Of a stretch of DNA of 64,000 bases, positions 17,483 to 28,218 are shown piece by piece. The position numbers and the translations under genes are program-made. The first letter of the stretch is position 1, and every line of letters begins with the position of its first letter. The notes beneath the pieces are model-generated. The model saw nothing but the letters and a program-made list of their open reading frames with translations, made no database searches and was not told where the DNA came from. This stretch comes from Methylobacterium sp. WSM2598 (GTDB taxonomy: Bacteria > Pseudomonadota > Alphaproteobacteria > Rhizobiales > Beijerinckiaceae), in assembly GCF_000379105.1 (NCBI RefSeq), contig NZ_KB900609.1:4493031-4557030 (forward strand), read 5' to 3'.

Positions 17483-18439
17483 ATGTCGGGCACGGCGGGC
17501 GTGGACGCGGCGGCGCCGGCCGCCCCGCCCGCGGCGGCGCGCGCGCGCGCCTTCGATCCCCGCCGGGCGAGCCTGCCGGTGGTGGCGCTCTTCGTGGGGC
17601 CGGCGCTGGCGGTCTATGCCGGGCTCACCGCCTACCCGGCCATCCGGACCTTCTACGACAGCTTCTTCACCATCGAGGGGATGGAGCGCCAAGCGGTCGG
17701 CCTCGCGAATTACCGCGACCTCCTCGCCGACGAGACCTTCTGGGTCGCGGTGCGCAACACCTTCGTGTGGGCCTTCGCGGCGCCGGTCCTCGACGTCGCC
17801 ACCGGGCTGCTCCTCGCGCTCGCCCTCTACGCGGGCGTGCCCTTCGGGAGATTCCTGCGGGTGGCGTGGTTCGCCCCCGTGCTGCTCTCCTACGTGGTCG
17901 TCGCGATCCTGTGGATGTGGATCTACAACTACGATTGGGGGGTGGTGAACGTGGCGCTGCGGGCGCTCGGCCTCGACGCGCTCACCCGCTCCTGGCTCGG
18001 CGACCCCGCCACCGCGCTCGCCGCGCTCATCGTCACGCATGCGTGGAAATGGGCGGGGTTCAACATGGTGGTCTGCCTCGCCGCCATCCACGCGCTGCCC
18101 TCCGAGGTGCTGGAGGCGAGCGAGCTCGACAATTGCGGCTGGGGCGCCAAATTGCGCCACATCATCGTACCGATGCTGCGCCCGACGCTGCTCAACCTCT
18201 ACGTCCTCGCCTTCATCGGCAAGATGAAGGTGTTCGACCTCGTCTGGATCATGACCGGAGGCGGCCCGCTCTGGGCGACCGAGACGGTCTCGACCTACGT
18301 CTACAAGCGCGCGTTCAACTGGAACACCTTCGATCTCGGCTACCCGTCCGCCATCGCGGCGGTGTGGTTCGGCGTCGTCTGCGCCTGCGTGCTGGTGCTC
18401 AACCGGCTGTTCAGATCCTCGGAGAGGCTGGAGTACTGA
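17483..18439 (+). CDS. Sugar ABC transporter permease (MalF/UgpA type)
   Basis: 318 residues with six predicted membrane segments after a proline/alanine-rich N-terminus. The inner-membrane EAA loop that contacts the ATPase is LEASELDNCGWGAKLRHIIV. It starts 5 bp after the binding-protein stop codon and precedes the second permease by 1 bp, so the genes are coupled. Function follows from family and order; the substrate is unknown. Confidence 0.9.
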   Translation: MSGTAGVDAAAPAAPPAAARARAFDPRRASLPVVALFVGPALAVYAGLTAYPAIRTFYDSFFTIEGMERQAVGLANYRDLLADETFWVAVRNTFVWAFAAPVLDVATGLLLALALYAGVPFGRFLRVAWFAPVLLSYVVVAILWMWIYNYDWGVVNVALRALGLDALTRSWLGDPATALAALIVTHAWKWAGFNMVVCLAAIHALPSEVLEASELDNCGWGAKLRHIIVPMLRPTLLNLYVLAFIGKMKVFDLVWIMTGGGPLWATETVSTYVYKRAFNWNTFDLGYPSAIAAVWFGVVCACVLVLNRLFRSSERLEY

Positions 18440-18440
18440 C

Positions 18441-19268
18441 GTGGCGTCCGCTCGGCTGTTCGGGCGCGGGGCGCTCGGCCTCGTCATCGCCCTCTACTCG
18501 CTCTACACGTTCGGCCCCTTCCTGTGGCTCGCCACCATGTCGGTGCGCACCACCGGCGAGATCTCGGCCGACCACTACGCCTGGCCGAGCCCGGTGCACT
18601 GGGAGCAGTTCCGGATCGCCTGGGTCGATTCCGACTTCGCCACCTATTTCTGGAACTCGTCCGCGGTCGTGGTCACGGCGGTTGCGGCCGTGACGCTGAT
18701 CGGGGCGGCGGCGGCGCACGCGCTCGCGCGCTACCGCTTCCCCGGCAACCGCCTCATCTACGGCATCCTGTTCTCGTCGATCATCTTCCCGCCCCAGATC
18801 ACCCTGATCTCGCTCTACCAGATCCTGGTCGATTACGGCCTCTACAACAGCCTCGCCGGGCTCACCGTCGTGTACGTCTCGCTGCAGCTGCCGCTCACCG
18901 TGTACCTGCTCGAAGGCTTCTTCGCGCGCATCCCGCAGGACCTGTTCGACGCGGCGCGGATGGACGGCTACGGCGAGGTCGAGATCTTCCGGCGCATCGT
19001 GCTGCCGGTCGGCATGCCGGCCATCGCCACCACGGTGATCCTCAACGTCATCCAGCTCTGGAACGAGTTCCTGTTCGCCGTGGTGCTGATCACCGACCCC
19101 GACAAGCGCACGCTGCCGGTCGGCATCCGCGCCTTCATGGGCGACCACTTCCAGGACATCGGCATGATCGCGGCCGGCGTGATGATCTCGGTGGTGCCGG
19201 TGATCCTCGCCTACGCGTTCTTCTCGGAAAAGCTGATCCGCGGCATGACCGCGGGCGCGGTCAAGTAG
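18441..19268 (+). CDS. Sugar ABC transporter permease (MalG/UgpE type)
   Basis: 275 residues, starting with GTG. Six hydrophobic helices are visible and the EAA loop reads DAARMDGYGEVEIFRRIVLP. The C-terminus FFSEKLIRGMTAGAVK is the classical MalG-family ending. It forms the transmembrane channel with the preceding gene product. Confidence 0.92.
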   Translation: MASARLFGRGALGLVIALYSLYTFGPFLWLATMSVRTTGEISADHYAWPSPVHWEQFRIAWVDSDFATYFWNSSAVVVTAVAAVTLIGAAAAHALARYRFPGNRLIYGILFSSIIFPPQITLISLYQILVDYGLYNSLAGLTVVYVSLQLPLTVYLLEGFFARIPQDLFDAARMDGYGEVEIFRRIVLPVGMPAIATTVILNVIQLWNEFLFAVVLITDPDKRTLPVGIRAFMGDHFQDIGMIAAGVMISVVPVILAYAFFSEKLIRGMTAGAVK

Positions 19269-19277
19269 GAGCCCCGC

Positions 19278-20395
<1,118 letters not shown>

Positions 20396-20399
<4 letters not shown>

Positions 20400-21421
20400 G
20401 CGGGCTGCGGGTCGGGCTGGTCGGGGCGGGCTTCGTCACCCAGTATCACCTGCGCGCCTGGGCGGCCCTGCAGGGCCGCGCGCGCGTCGTCGCCGTCGCC
20501 GACCCGAGCGAGGCCCGTCGCGCCGCCCGGGCCGCGGAGTTCGGGATCCCCCGCACCTACGCGGACGCCGCCCGGATGCTGGCGGAGGGCGGGATCGACG
20601 CGGTGGACGTCGCGGCGCCGCGGGCCGCGCATGCCGACCTCGTGCGCCTCGCGGCCGCCCGCGGGCTGCCGGTCCTGTGCCAGAAGCCGCTCGCGCCGAC
20701 GCTGCCCGAGGCCGAGGCGCTGGCGGCGGAGGTCGGCGGGCGCTGCCGCCTGATGGTGCACGAGAACTGGCGCTTCCGCGACACCTACCGGCAGGCGGCC
20801 GCGCTGCTGCGCGCGGGCGCGGTCGGCCGTCCCTTCGCGGCGCGGCTCACCGTGCTGACCAGCGGCACGCTGCCCGATGCCGACGGGCGCTACCCCGCCC
20901 TCGAGCGCCAGCCCTTCATGCGCGACGAGGCGCGCATGCTCACCGCCGAGGTGCTGATCCACCACCTCGACACCCTGCGCATGCTGCTCGGCCCCCTCAC
21001 CGTCGCGGCCTGCGCGATGAGCCGCACCTGCGCGGCCCTGCGGGGCGAGGACAGCGCGCTCGTCCAGCTCGCGGGGGAGGGGGGCCTCGCCGTGCAGCTC
21101 TTCGCGAGCTTCGCGGCGCACGGCGCGCCGCCCGGCGCGGCGGACCGGCTCGAGATCTACGGGCCGGACGGGGCCCTGCACCTCGCCGGCGGCGACCTGA
21201 CCCTCACGGCGCCCGAGGCGCGCGAGGCGCCCGGCGAGGGGCGCGCGTGGCACTTCGATCCGGCCGCCACCTACCAGGGCTCCTACGACGCGGCGATCGC
21301 GCACTTCGTCGAGCGGCTCGCGGATGGCGGCCCGTTCGAGACCGCGCCGGAGGACAACCTCGCCACGCTCCGCCTCGTCGAGGAATGCTACCGCCTGGCC
21401 GGCCGCGGGGCGGCCCGGTGA
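20396..21421 (+). CDS. Gfo/Idh/MocA family NAD(P)-dependent dehydrogenase
   Basis: 341 residues, start GTG overlapping the preceding stop (GTGA). The Rossmann motif GLVGAGFVTQYHLRAW is followed by the family signature LCQKPLAPTL, where the lysine contributes to catalysis. The motif HENWRFRDTYRQAAALL and the histidines in LIHHLDTLR fit the active site. Such enzymes oxidise the ring of sugars, inositols or their acids. Together with the importer and the divergent dehydratase, it suggests oxidation of an imported sugar to an acid that is then dehydrated. Confidence 0.85.
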
Positions 21422-22098
21422 GCGGCGCGCTGGCGGATCTCCTCGCCCCGCCGCGCGCGGGCGCCGAGGCGGTCGCGGCGCGCCTGGAGGAGGACATCAT
21501 CTTCGGGCGCCTCGCCCCCGGAGCGCGCCTGACCGAGGATGCCCTGATGGCGCGCTACGGCGCCTCGCGCCACTTCGTGCGGCAGGCCCTGGTGGCGGTG
21601 GAGCGGCGCGGCATCGTGCGGCGGGAGAGGAACGTCGGCGCGACGGTGCGCTCCTACGCGGCCGAGGAGGTGCGCCAGATCTACGACGTGCGCGAGTTCC
21701 TCACCCGCGAGGCCGCGCTGCTGATCGGATTGCCGGCGCCGCCCGGGCTGCTCGCCGAGCTGCGCCGCCTGCAGGACGCCTATCGGCGCGAGGCCGAGAG
21801 AGGGGACCTCCTCGCCATCCACGGGGCCAACGACGCCTTCCACCTCGCGCTGTTCTCGGCCTGCGGCAACGCCTACCTGGTGCGCACCCTGCAGGATTAC
21901 ATGGCTCTGACCCTGCCGATGCGCGCCAAGAACCTCGCGGATGCGGAGGGTCTGCGCCTGTCGCTGAGCCAGCACGAGACGATGATCGAGCTGCTGCGCG
22001 GCCGCGACCGCTGGGCCTTCGCGCAATTGTGCGTCGACCACATGCGGTCGAGCAAGCTCGACTACCTCAGCCGGATCGCGCGCGGCCCTTCGGCGTAG
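21418..22098 (+). CDS. GntR family (FCD subgroup) regulator of the sugar operon
   Basis: 226 residues, GTG start in a 4-bp overlap with the preceding stop. The winged helix is AVAARLEEDIIFGRLAPGAR and MARYGASRHFVRQALVAVER. The effector domain has the metal-binding FCD pattern: HGANDAFHLALFSACGN and SQHETMIELLRGRDRWAFAQ. As the last gene of the operon it probably controls it and the divergent dehydratase, by binding the mirrored sites at 16065-16141. That link is an inference. Downstream, 22099-22336 shows no gene I can support. Confidence 0.85.
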   Translation: MSGALADLLAPPRAGAEAVAARLEEDIIFGRLAPGARLTEDALMARYGASRHFVRQALVAVERRGIVRRERNVGATVRSYAAEEVRQIYDVREFLTREAALLIGLPAPPGLLAELRRLQDAYRREAERGDLLAIHGANDAFHLALFSACGNAYLVRTLQDYMALTLPMRAKNLADAEGLRLSLSQHETMIELLRGRDRWAFAQLCVDHMRSSKLDYLSRIARGPSA

Positions 22099-22336
22099 GT
22101 CCCGCTCCGGCCCCGAGTCGGCCGCCGCGCCCGATTGCCGGAGCAGCCGAAGGGCCCGGCGGACGCGGTGGTCCATCGGCCGCAGCATCGACGCGGCGTG
22201 CCGGTCCCGGCGGCGATGCGCGAGCGAGAGCGTCGGGGCGCCGATCAGGTCCTCGCGCGCCGCCGCGTCGGTGTCGTGGCAGGCCATGCGCTGGACCTTT
22301 CGGCCGCGCGCCCTCGGCGGGCCCGGCCCCGGTCCG

Positions 22337-24049
22337 TCAGGCCGGGGGCGGGCGGCCCGCGAGGTGGTCGGCGATCTTCTCGGCGACCATCATGGTCGGG
22401 ACGTTGGTGTTGGCGCTCGGCAGGCTGGGCATCACGGAGGCGTCGGCGACCGTCAGGCCGGCGACGCCGATCACGCCGCCGGCGGGGTCGACCACCGCCC
22501 CCGGATCCTGCGGATCGCCCATGCGGCAGGTGCCGCTCGCGTGCCAGACGCCGAAGACGAGGTCGCGCACGAGGTCCCGCAGGGCCGCATCGTCCCCCAC
22601 GACCTCGCCGAGCGCGACCCCGCCGGAGACGAGGCGCAGCATCCGCCGCCGCAGCGGGGCCGGGCCGTCGAGGAGGGCCGCCAGGAGCGCCGTGACGCGC
22701 CGGTTGCCCGGGCTGAACCGGCTGAGCCGCTTGATCGCCGGCGTGAAGCTCGCCGGGACGAGCGCCGCCGGGTCGGGGTTGAGGTGGGGCGAGACCACGC
22801 GCGCGACGAGGTCGCGCAGGCCGGCCGCCAGCCGGTCGAGGTCGCGCGGGTCGGAGAGGAGGTTGAGGTCGATGTCGGGATGGCCGGACGGGTCGGCCGG
22901 GTCGAGCCGCAGCCGCCCGACCGAGTGCGGCTGGTTCACCCACAGGAAGTAGAGGGCGAGGCGGGCCCCGAGCGCGTGCCAGCCGCCGCGGGCGGAGGCG
23001 GTGAGGTACATGTCGGAGGCGCTGCCGCCCGGCAGGCCGGAGGAGGAGCGCACCGCCAGGAAGCTCGCCCGGCGCTGGCTCGGCGGCAGCCGGAGCGGGC
23101 GGGGCAGGTACTGGGCCACCGTCAGGGCCGGATGGTCGCGCAGGTTCTCGCCCACCCCGGGCCGGTCGGCGACGACGGCGATCCCGCAGGCGCGCAGGTG
23201 CTCGGCCGGCCCGATCCCCGCCCGCAGGAGCAGCGCCGGCGATTGCAGCGCCCCGGCGCAGACCACGACCCGCCGCGCCGCGACCCGGTGCGGGCGCCCG
23301 CCGGGTCCGCGCAGCTGCGCCCCCGTGACCCGGCGCCCGTCGCGCGTGAGGGCGGTCACCCGGGTCTGCGCCGCGATGACGAGGTTGTCCCGCGCCCGGG
23401 TCTCGGCGTCCAGGTAGGCCGCCGCGGCGGAGACCCGGGCGTCGTCGCGGTTGGAGAAGGCGGGCGGGAAGAGGCCGTCCTCGAACTCGCCGTTCTGGTC
23501 AAGGCGCCGCGGCAGGCCGGTGGCGTCGAAGGCCCGCGCCACCGCCCGCGCGAACGGCGGCCAGGCGGGTTCCAGGATGCGCCGGATCGGCACCGGGCCG
23601 TCCCGGCCGTGCAGCGGGCCGTCGCAGTCGAGGTCGGTCTCGAGCCGGCGGAAATAGGGCAGGACGTCGTCCCAGCCCCAGCCCGCCGCGCCCGCCTCCA
23701 CCCAGGCCTCGTAGTCGCGGGGCAGGCCGCGATTGGCGGCCTGCACGTTGATGCTCGACGAGCCGCCCATCACCCGGCCCTGCTCGTAGGCGCGGCGCCG
23801 GACCCGCCCGTCCGCCCCGCGCGTCACGGCGGCGTCGAGGCCCGGCCAGATGTAGGTGTCGCCGAAGAACAGCGGCATCGGGTAGCTGTCGAGGATCTCG
23901 GCCGGCACGCGCCCGGGCGGCGTGTCGCGCCCCGCCTCGACGAGCAGGACGCGGCGGCCGGGATCGGCCGAGAGCCGGTTGGCCATGACGCAGCCGGCCG
24001 AGCCGCCGCCGACGATCAGGACGTCGACGGATGCGGGAAGGTCGGGCAC
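22337..24049 (-). CDS. hmfH: GMC family FAD oxidoreductase, probable HMF/furfural oxidase
   Basis: 570 residues. The FAD motif is VLIVGGGSAGCVMANRL, followed by LLVEAGRDT. The second GMC signature is visible near GRVMGGSSSINVQAANRG, and the active-site histidine in VWHASGTCRMG; the C-terminus has SANTNVPTMMVAEKIADHLA. In Cupriavidus basilensis, HmfH of this family oxidises HMF and related alcohols and aldehydes to furan-2,5-dicarboxylate. The specific name rests on the neighbours hmfF, hmfG and hmfABCDE; by itself it would be called choline-dehydrogenase-like. The GTG at 24049 lies 5 bp after the hmfF stop codon. Confidence 0.75.
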   Translation of the reverse strand: MPDLPASVDVLIVGGGSAGCVMANRLSADPGRRVLLVEAGRDTPPGRVPAEILDSYPMPLFFGDTYIWPGLDAAVTRGADGRVRRRAYEQGRVMGGSSSINVQAANRGLPRDYEAWVEAGAAGWGWDDVLPYFRRLETDLDCDGPLHGRDGPVPIRRILEPAWPPFARAVARAFDATGLPRRLDQNGEFEDGLFPPAFSNRDDARVSAAAAYLDAETRARDNLVIAAQTRVTALTRDGRRVTGAQLRGPGGRPHRVAARRVVVCAGALQSPALLLRAGIGPAEHLRACGIAVVADRPGVGENLRDHPALTVAQYLPRPLRLPPSQRRASFLAVRSSSGLPGGSASDMYLTASARGGWHALGARLALYFLWVNQPHSVGRLRLDPADPSGHPDIDLNLLSDPRDLDRLAAGLRDLVARVVSPHLNPDPAALVPASFTPAIKRLSRFSPGNRRVTALLAALLDGPAPLRRRMLRLVSGGVALGEVVGDDAALRDLVRDLVFGVWHASGTCRMGDPQDPGAVVDPAGGVIGVAGLTVADASVMPSLPSANTNVPTMMVAEKIADHLAGRPPPA

Positions 24050-24054
24050 GGCGC

Positions 24055-25464
24055 TCAGCCCGCGACCGCGTCGCGCCGATCGGCGACCGCGTCGCGCCAA
24101 TCCGCGCCCGGCGCAATCACGGCCGCGAGGTCGACCTCGGCCTCGCCCGGCACGCGGATGCGCGTGAACTTCATGGGGGGCGCGTCCAGGGGGACCGTCG
24201 CGTCGAGCCCCATCTTGGCGCCGACGCCGTCGCGCGCCGAGGGGTCGAGCTTCGAGCCCTGCGCCTGCGCCACCACCACGAGGTCGCGGTCGGCCTGGAA
24301 GCGCGTGGCGACGGCCCACTCGACCTCCCCGGGATCGTGGATGTCGACATCCGTGTCGACCACCACCGCGTGCTTGATGTCGTAATGGGCCGCGAAGGCG
24401 CCGAGCAGCACGTTCTTGGCCTCGCCCTCCTGGGTCTTGCGCAGCTTGACGTAGAGGTGATAGCGCCCGACCCCGCCGAGGGAGAGGTGGACGTCCTCGA
24501 CGCCCGGGAAGCTGCGGCGCAGGGTGGCCAGGATCGTAGCCTCGCGCGGGATCGCGCCGAGCAGGAGGTGCTCCAGGCCGCCGCCCACGATCATGTGGAA
24601 GATCGGCCGGGCGCGATGGGTGACCGCGTCGACCTGCATGACGTGGCGCCTCGCCCGCTCGCCGTAATATTGCGGGAACTCGCCGAACGGGCCCTCGGGC
24701 TCGCGCACCTCCGGCAGGATCCGCCCCTCGATGACGATCTCGGCCTCGGCCGGCACGCGCACCGGATTGGTGAGGCACCTCACCACCGGCAGGGGCGCCC
24801 CCGTGAGGGCGCCCGCGATCTCCAGCTCGTCCTGCCCGAGCGGCACGATCGCCTGCGAGGCGAGGAGGCAGGCCGGGTCGACCCCCACGACCAGCGCCAC
24901 GTCGAGCCCGCGGCCCGCGGCCTCCGCCCGCCGGTAGAAGTGGTCGGTGTGGCGGGGCAGGACCAGCACGCCGATGCGGTCCGGCCCGTTGATCTGGCAG
25001 CGCAGGATGGCGACGTTCTGCGCGCCGGTCTCGGGATCGCGCGAGATCATCAGCCCGGCCGAGATGTAGGGCCCCCCGTCGTGCTCGTTGAGCGTCGGCA
25101 CGGGCAGGAGGCGCAGCAGGTCGATGCCGGCGCGGTGGACCACCTCCTGGGCCGGTCCCGTCTCCTGCTCGCGCCAGGGTAGCGGCGCCGCGCAGGCCTG
25201 CTGGAAATGCGAGACGAGGCGGTCCTCGCTCGTCCCGAGCGCCTCGGCCATCCAGGCCCGGCTCGACACCAGCCCCGACACGATGGTGCCGTCCTGCCCG
25301 CCGGGGCGGGGAAACAGGGTGGCGCTCCGCCCGTCCAGGCGGTTCGCCACCGCGGCGGCCTCGTGCCTCAGGCCGATTCCGGGCCGCGCCACGCTGAGCC
25401 GGCCGCTCTCGGCGAGGCGGCCGAGCCAGTCGCGCAGGGATCGGGCAGGGGCCTGCAGAATCAT
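24055..25464 (-). CDS. hmfF: UbiD family decarboxylase, probable furan-2,5-dicarboxylate decarboxylase
   Basis: 469 residues, typical for UbiD enzymes, which use prenylated FMN to decarboxylate aromatic or heteroaromatic acids. Family signatures include PVPTLNEHDGGPYISAGLMI, NVAILRCQINGPDR and the catalytic-loop segment EPEGPFGEFPQYYGE with conserved glutamates. In the HMF pathway HmfF turns furan-2,5-dicarboxylate into 2-furoate. It is co-oriented with hmfH, divergent from a LysR gene, and a UbiX gene that would supply the cofactor lies 1.3 kb away. Confidence 0.78.
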   Translation of the reverse strand: MILQAPARSLRDWLGRLAESGRLSVARPGIGLRHEAAAVANRLDGRSATLFPRPGGQDGTIVSGLVSSRAWMAEALGTSEDRLVSHFQQACAAPLPWREQETGPAQEVVHRAGIDLLRLLPVPTLNEHDGGPYISAGLMISRDPETGAQNVAILRCQINGPDRIGVLVLPRHTDHFYRRAEAAGRGLDVALVVGVDPACLLASQAIVPLGQDELEIAGALTGAPLPVVRCLTNPVRVPAEAEIVIEGRILPEVREPEGPFGEFPQYYGERARRHVMQVDAVTHRARPIFHMIVGGGLEHLLLGAIPREATILATLRRSFPGVEDVHLSLGGVGRYHLYVKLRKTQEGEAKNVLLGAFAAHYDIKHAVVVDTDVDIHDPGEVEWAVATRFQADRDLVVVAQAQGSKLDPSARDGVGAKMGLDATVPLDAPPMKFTRIRVPGEAEVDLAAVIAPGADWRDAVADRRDAVAG

Positions 25465-25667
25465 CGTCGCCTCCCGGTCGGGCGCTCCCGGGCGCCTCGT
25501 CCCGCCTGGTTAGGCGCTCCGCGTCGGGGACTGAAATAAGGATTGCTGATGGGGCGGATCAGGCCGTCTGAATTGCCCCGGCCGCGCCGGTATGATCTTG
25601 TCGCCGGACGTGTTTTTTGCCCGGCGCGAGGCCGGGCCCGCGCGTCCGGAAGTCTGGATTCCCGTCG

Positions 25668-26594
25668 GTGGATTTGCGTCAGATCTCCTACTTCGTCGCC
25701 CTGTTCGAGGAGGGCAGCGTGACGCGCGCCGCCCAGCGCATGAACGTGGTGCAGCCCGCGCTGAGCATGCAGATCGCCAAGCTGGAGCGGGAACTCGACC
25801 AGCGCCTGTTCGAGCGCCAGCCCAAGGCCATGGTGCCGACCGCGGCCGGCCGGATGCTGCACCGGCTGGTGCAGCCGATCCTGCGGGACGTGGCCGAGGC
25901 CCGGGCCGCCATGGCGCGGCTCGCCCAAAGCGTGTCCGGCCGGGTCACGGCGGGGATCCTGTCGTCGCTCTCGATGAGCGTGGTGCCGAGCGTGCTCGCG
26001 CGCTTCTCCGCCGCCTACCCGCAGGTCGAGCTCTCGCTGGCGGACGGCTATTCCAGCACCTTCATCGACGGGGTCGGCGACGGCAGCCTCGACCTCGCGG
26101 TGATCAACAAGCCGAACCGGCGCCTCGGCCTGATGATGGAGCCGCTCCTCGACGAGGAGATGGTGGTGGTCGGGGCGAGCGCGACGCCGCTGCCGATCCC
26201 GGTTCCGGTGCGCATGCGCGACCTCGTGGAGCTCGACCTCGTCCTGCCCTCGGCCCGGCACGGCCTGCGTCTCGAACTCGACCGGAGGGTCGGCGCGCAG
26301 GATGTCAGCCTGAGCCCGCAGATCGAGCTCGACCTTCCCTCGGCCATCGCCGACTTCGTCGCGCGCTCGGCGCGGTTCACGGTGCTGCCCAGCATCGCGG
26401 TGAGCCGGCAGCTCGCGGAGGGCTCGCTCAAGGCCTACCGGATCGTCGCGCCGCGCATCACCCGCCAGCTCGTCATCATCCATCACCCGAAGACCCCGCT
26501 GACGCAGGCCGCGACGCGCTTCGTCGAGATCCTCGCCGAGGAGCTCTCGGCGGCGGCGGCGGCGCTCCAGACCCACATCGTGGCGGGCCCCTGA
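25668..26594 (+). CDS. LysR family regulator of the furan pathway (HmfR-like)
   Basis: About 308 residues from the GTG at 25668. The winged helix reads VDLRQISYFVALFEEGSVTR and QPALSMQIAKLERELDQRLF. A periplasmic-binding-like effector domain follows. It is divergent from hmfFH and runs in the direction of hmfG, the usual position for a regulator of both. The region 25465-25667 would hold the shared promoter and includes an AT-richer TGAAATAAGGATTG stretch. C. basilensis has two LysR regulators in its hmf clusters; which one this matches cannot be said. Confidence 0.82.
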   Translation: MDLRQISYFVALFEEGSVTRAAQRMNVVQPALSMQIAKLERELDQRLFERQPKAMVPTAAGRMLHRLVQPILRDVAEARAAMARLAQSVSGRVTAGILSSLSMSVVPSVLARFSAAYPQVELSLADGYSSTFIDGVGDGSLDLAVINKPNRRLGLMMEPLLDEEMVVVGASATPLPIPVPVRMRDLVELDLVLPSARHGLRLELDRRVGAQDVSLSPQIELDLPSAIADFVARSARFTVLPSIAVSRQLAEGSLKAYRIVAPRITRQLVIIHHPKTPLTQAATRFVEILAEELSAAAAALQTHIVAGP

Positions 26595-26768
26595 CCCGGC
26601 AGCGAGGTCCCGCTGATCGCGGCCATCAGCCATCCTTATTCGACAGCCGGCCGCGCCCGCTCCTAGGATCGCCCCCGACCCGGCGCGCGGGCGCGGGACG
26701 AGGCGGGGGGACGGCATGGGGGCGACACGCCACGGGAGGGGCGGGGCGCGCGGCGGGGGCCCCGCGGC

Positions 26769-27341
26769 GTGACGGACCTGCCCCTGGTCGTCGGCATCTC
26801 GGGCGCCTCGGGCGTGATCTACGGCATCCGCCTGCTCCAGATCCTGCGCGACCTCGCGATCCCCGCCCACTTGGTGATGTCGCGCTCGGCCGAGGTGACG
26901 CTCGCGCACGAGACGGACCTGAAGGTGGCGGAGGTGCGGGCGCTCGCCGCCCGGACCTACGCGCAGGCCGATATCGGGGCGGCGATCTCCTCGGGCTCCT
27001 TCCGGACCCGCGGCATGATCGTGGCCCCCTGCTCGATGCGCAGCATGGCGGAGATCGCCACCGGGGCGACCTCCGGCCTCCTGACCCGGGCCGCGGACGT
27101 CACGCTGAAGGAGCGCCGCCGCCTCGTGCTGATGGTGCGCGAGACGCCCCTGCACACGGGCCACCTGCGGACCATGACGGCCCTCTCCGAGATGGGGGCG
27201 ATCGTGGCGCCGCCGGTGCCGGCCTTCTACGCGAGGCCGGAGAGCCTCGCCGCGATGATCGACCACACGGTGGGCCGCGTCCTCGACCTGTTCGACATCG
27301 ACTCGGGCGGGGTGCGGCGCTGGCGCGAGGCGGAGGGTTAG
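26769..27341 (+). CDS. hmfG: UbiX family flavin prenyltransferase
   Basis: 190 residues, the normal length. UbiX joins dimethylallyl phosphate to FMN to make the prenyl-FMN that UbiD enzymes need. Visible are the FMN loop VVGISGASGVIYGIRLL, the SRSAEVTLAHETD segment, IVAPCSMRSMAEIATG and KERRRLVLMVRETPLHTGHL. The start is GTG at 26769. In the HMF clusters the homologue is called HmfG. It may serve HmfF here; a second housekeeping UbiX elsewhere is possible. Confidence 0.85.
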   Translation: MTDLPLVVGISGASGVIYGIRLLQILRDLAIPAHLVMSRSAEVTLAHETDLKVAEVRALAARTYAQADIGAAISSGSFRTRGMIVAPCSMRSMAEIATGATSGLLTRAADVTLKERRRLVLMVRETPLHTGHLRTMTALSEMGAIVAPPVPAFYARPESLAAMIDHTVGRVLDLFDIDSGGVRRWREAEG

Positions 27342-27377
27342 GGCCGTCATGCGGCGGCCTCGGCCGTCCCATGCCAC

Positions 27378-27493
27378 ATCCGCCAGATCCCTTCGGGATG
27401 GCGGATTGGGGCTTCGCTCAGGCGCCGCGCGGGCTCGTGATCCGCCAGATCCCTTCGGAATGGCGGATGTGGGCGTCGCTCAGGCGCCGCGGC
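27378..27493. repeat. Interspersed repeat family A, two units in tandem (62-bp period)
   Basis: Units begin at 27378 and 27440. Each starts with ATCCGCC-AGATCCC-TTCGG, whose arms pair with GGGATGGCGGAT, and continues with the core CTTCGCTCAGGCGCCGCG. The second unit has GGAATG in place of GGGATG and GTGGGCGTCG in place of TTGGGGCTTCG. It lies between the convergent UbiX and TIGR02444 genes. Confidence 0.85.
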
Positions 27494-27521
27494 CCCCGCA
27501 CGCGGGGCGTCTCGCGGAAGG

Positions 27522-28013
27522 TCAGCCGCCCGCGAGGGCGTGCACCAGCGCCGCGCAGGGTGCCCGCGGCAGCGGCCGGCCGAGATGCGCGGCATAGAGA
27601 TCGAGGTGGCGCCAGGCCGCGGCGGTCGCGTCCGTTCGTGCGCCGGGCGGGGGCGCCAGGGCGGCGAGCGCGCGGAGCGCGAGGCGCTCCGCCTCGATCT
27701 CCGCGGCCTTGACCCGCTCCCGCAGCGCCTCCGCCCCCGGCGCGGGGAGGAGCGGCGCCTTCATGGCGCGGCGCACCCGCCGCAGCGGCGCCACGACGGC
27801 GTCGCGCCAGGGCGCCAGGGCCGCGTCCGTCGCGGCGATCGCGGCCGCGTCGAGGGTGCGGCCCGTCGCGGCGCACCAGAGGAGATGGAGGACGAGCGGG
27901 ACGTCGGCGCCGGCCTCGTCCTGAAGGGCGAGGCAGGCCGGCGCGGCGCCCGGCCGGCCGTAGAGGGCGAGGGCGAAGGTCCAGAGCGGCTCCTCGGGCA
28001 TCCACACCTCCAT
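27522..28013 (-). CDS. TIGR02444 (DUF2390) family protein
   Basis: About 163 residues from the ATG at 28013; a second ATG at 28001 is also possible. The N-terminal motif LWTFALALYGRPGAAPACLA, the following LQDEAGADVPLVLHLLWCA and the block APWRDAVVAPLRRVRRAMK are diagnostic of this small conserved family of unknown function. It sits inside the furan-acid region but has no known link to it. Upstream, a 13-bp tandem repeat occupies the leader. Confidence 0.8.
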   Translation of the reverse strand: MEVWMPEEPLWTFALALYGRPGAAPACLALQDEAGADVPLVLHLLWCAATGRTLDAAAIAATDAALAPWRDAVVAPLRRVRRAMKAPLLPAPGAEALRERVKAAEIEAERLALRALAALAPPPGARTDATAAAWRHLDLYAAHLGRPLPRAPCAALVHALAGG

Positions 28014-28030
28014 GGGAGCGGCCCGTCCAG

Positions 28031-28082
28031 GCAGAATGGCCAGGCAGACGGGCCAAGCAGACCGGCCAAGCAGACCGGCCCG
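28031..28082. repeat. Tandem repeat, 13-bp unit, four copies
   Basis: Units are GCAGAATGGCCAG, GCAGACGGGCCAA, GCAGACCGGCCAA and GCAGACCGGCCCG. The array ends 18 bp before the start codon of the TIGR02444 gene, so it lies in its leader or promoter. Copy number could change its expression. Confidence 0.85.
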
Positions 28083-28110
28083 ACGCGATTCCGCTGAGTG
28101 TCGCATTCCC

Positions 28111-28153
28111 GCATCGTGCGTGCCGCCGAACCGGTGACCGCTTCGGCGAATGG
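28111..28153. repeat. Interspersed repeat family B
   Basis: The core CGCCGAA-CCGGTGACCGC-TTCGGCG at about 28124-28148 forms a 7-bp stem and is flanked by GCATCGTGCG and AATGGTGCC. It lies between the divergent-end space of the TIGR02444 gene and the MFS gene. Confidence 0.8.
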
Positions 28154-28218
28154 TGCCGGGGACGCGCCCCGCCGGCCCGCGAACGCCGCGACGGGTCCGG
28201 GCCCGCGCGGCCGCCCGC

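Noticed and set aside
22099..22336. Minus-strand frame starting MACHDTDAAAREDLIG near 22287
   Set aside because: The sequence is Arg-rich, has no known relatives by eye and continues antisense into the GntR gene.
27378..27493. CRISPR-like array because of regular repeats
   Set aside because: Only two units, directly adjacent without spacers, and related to repeats elsewhere in the window.
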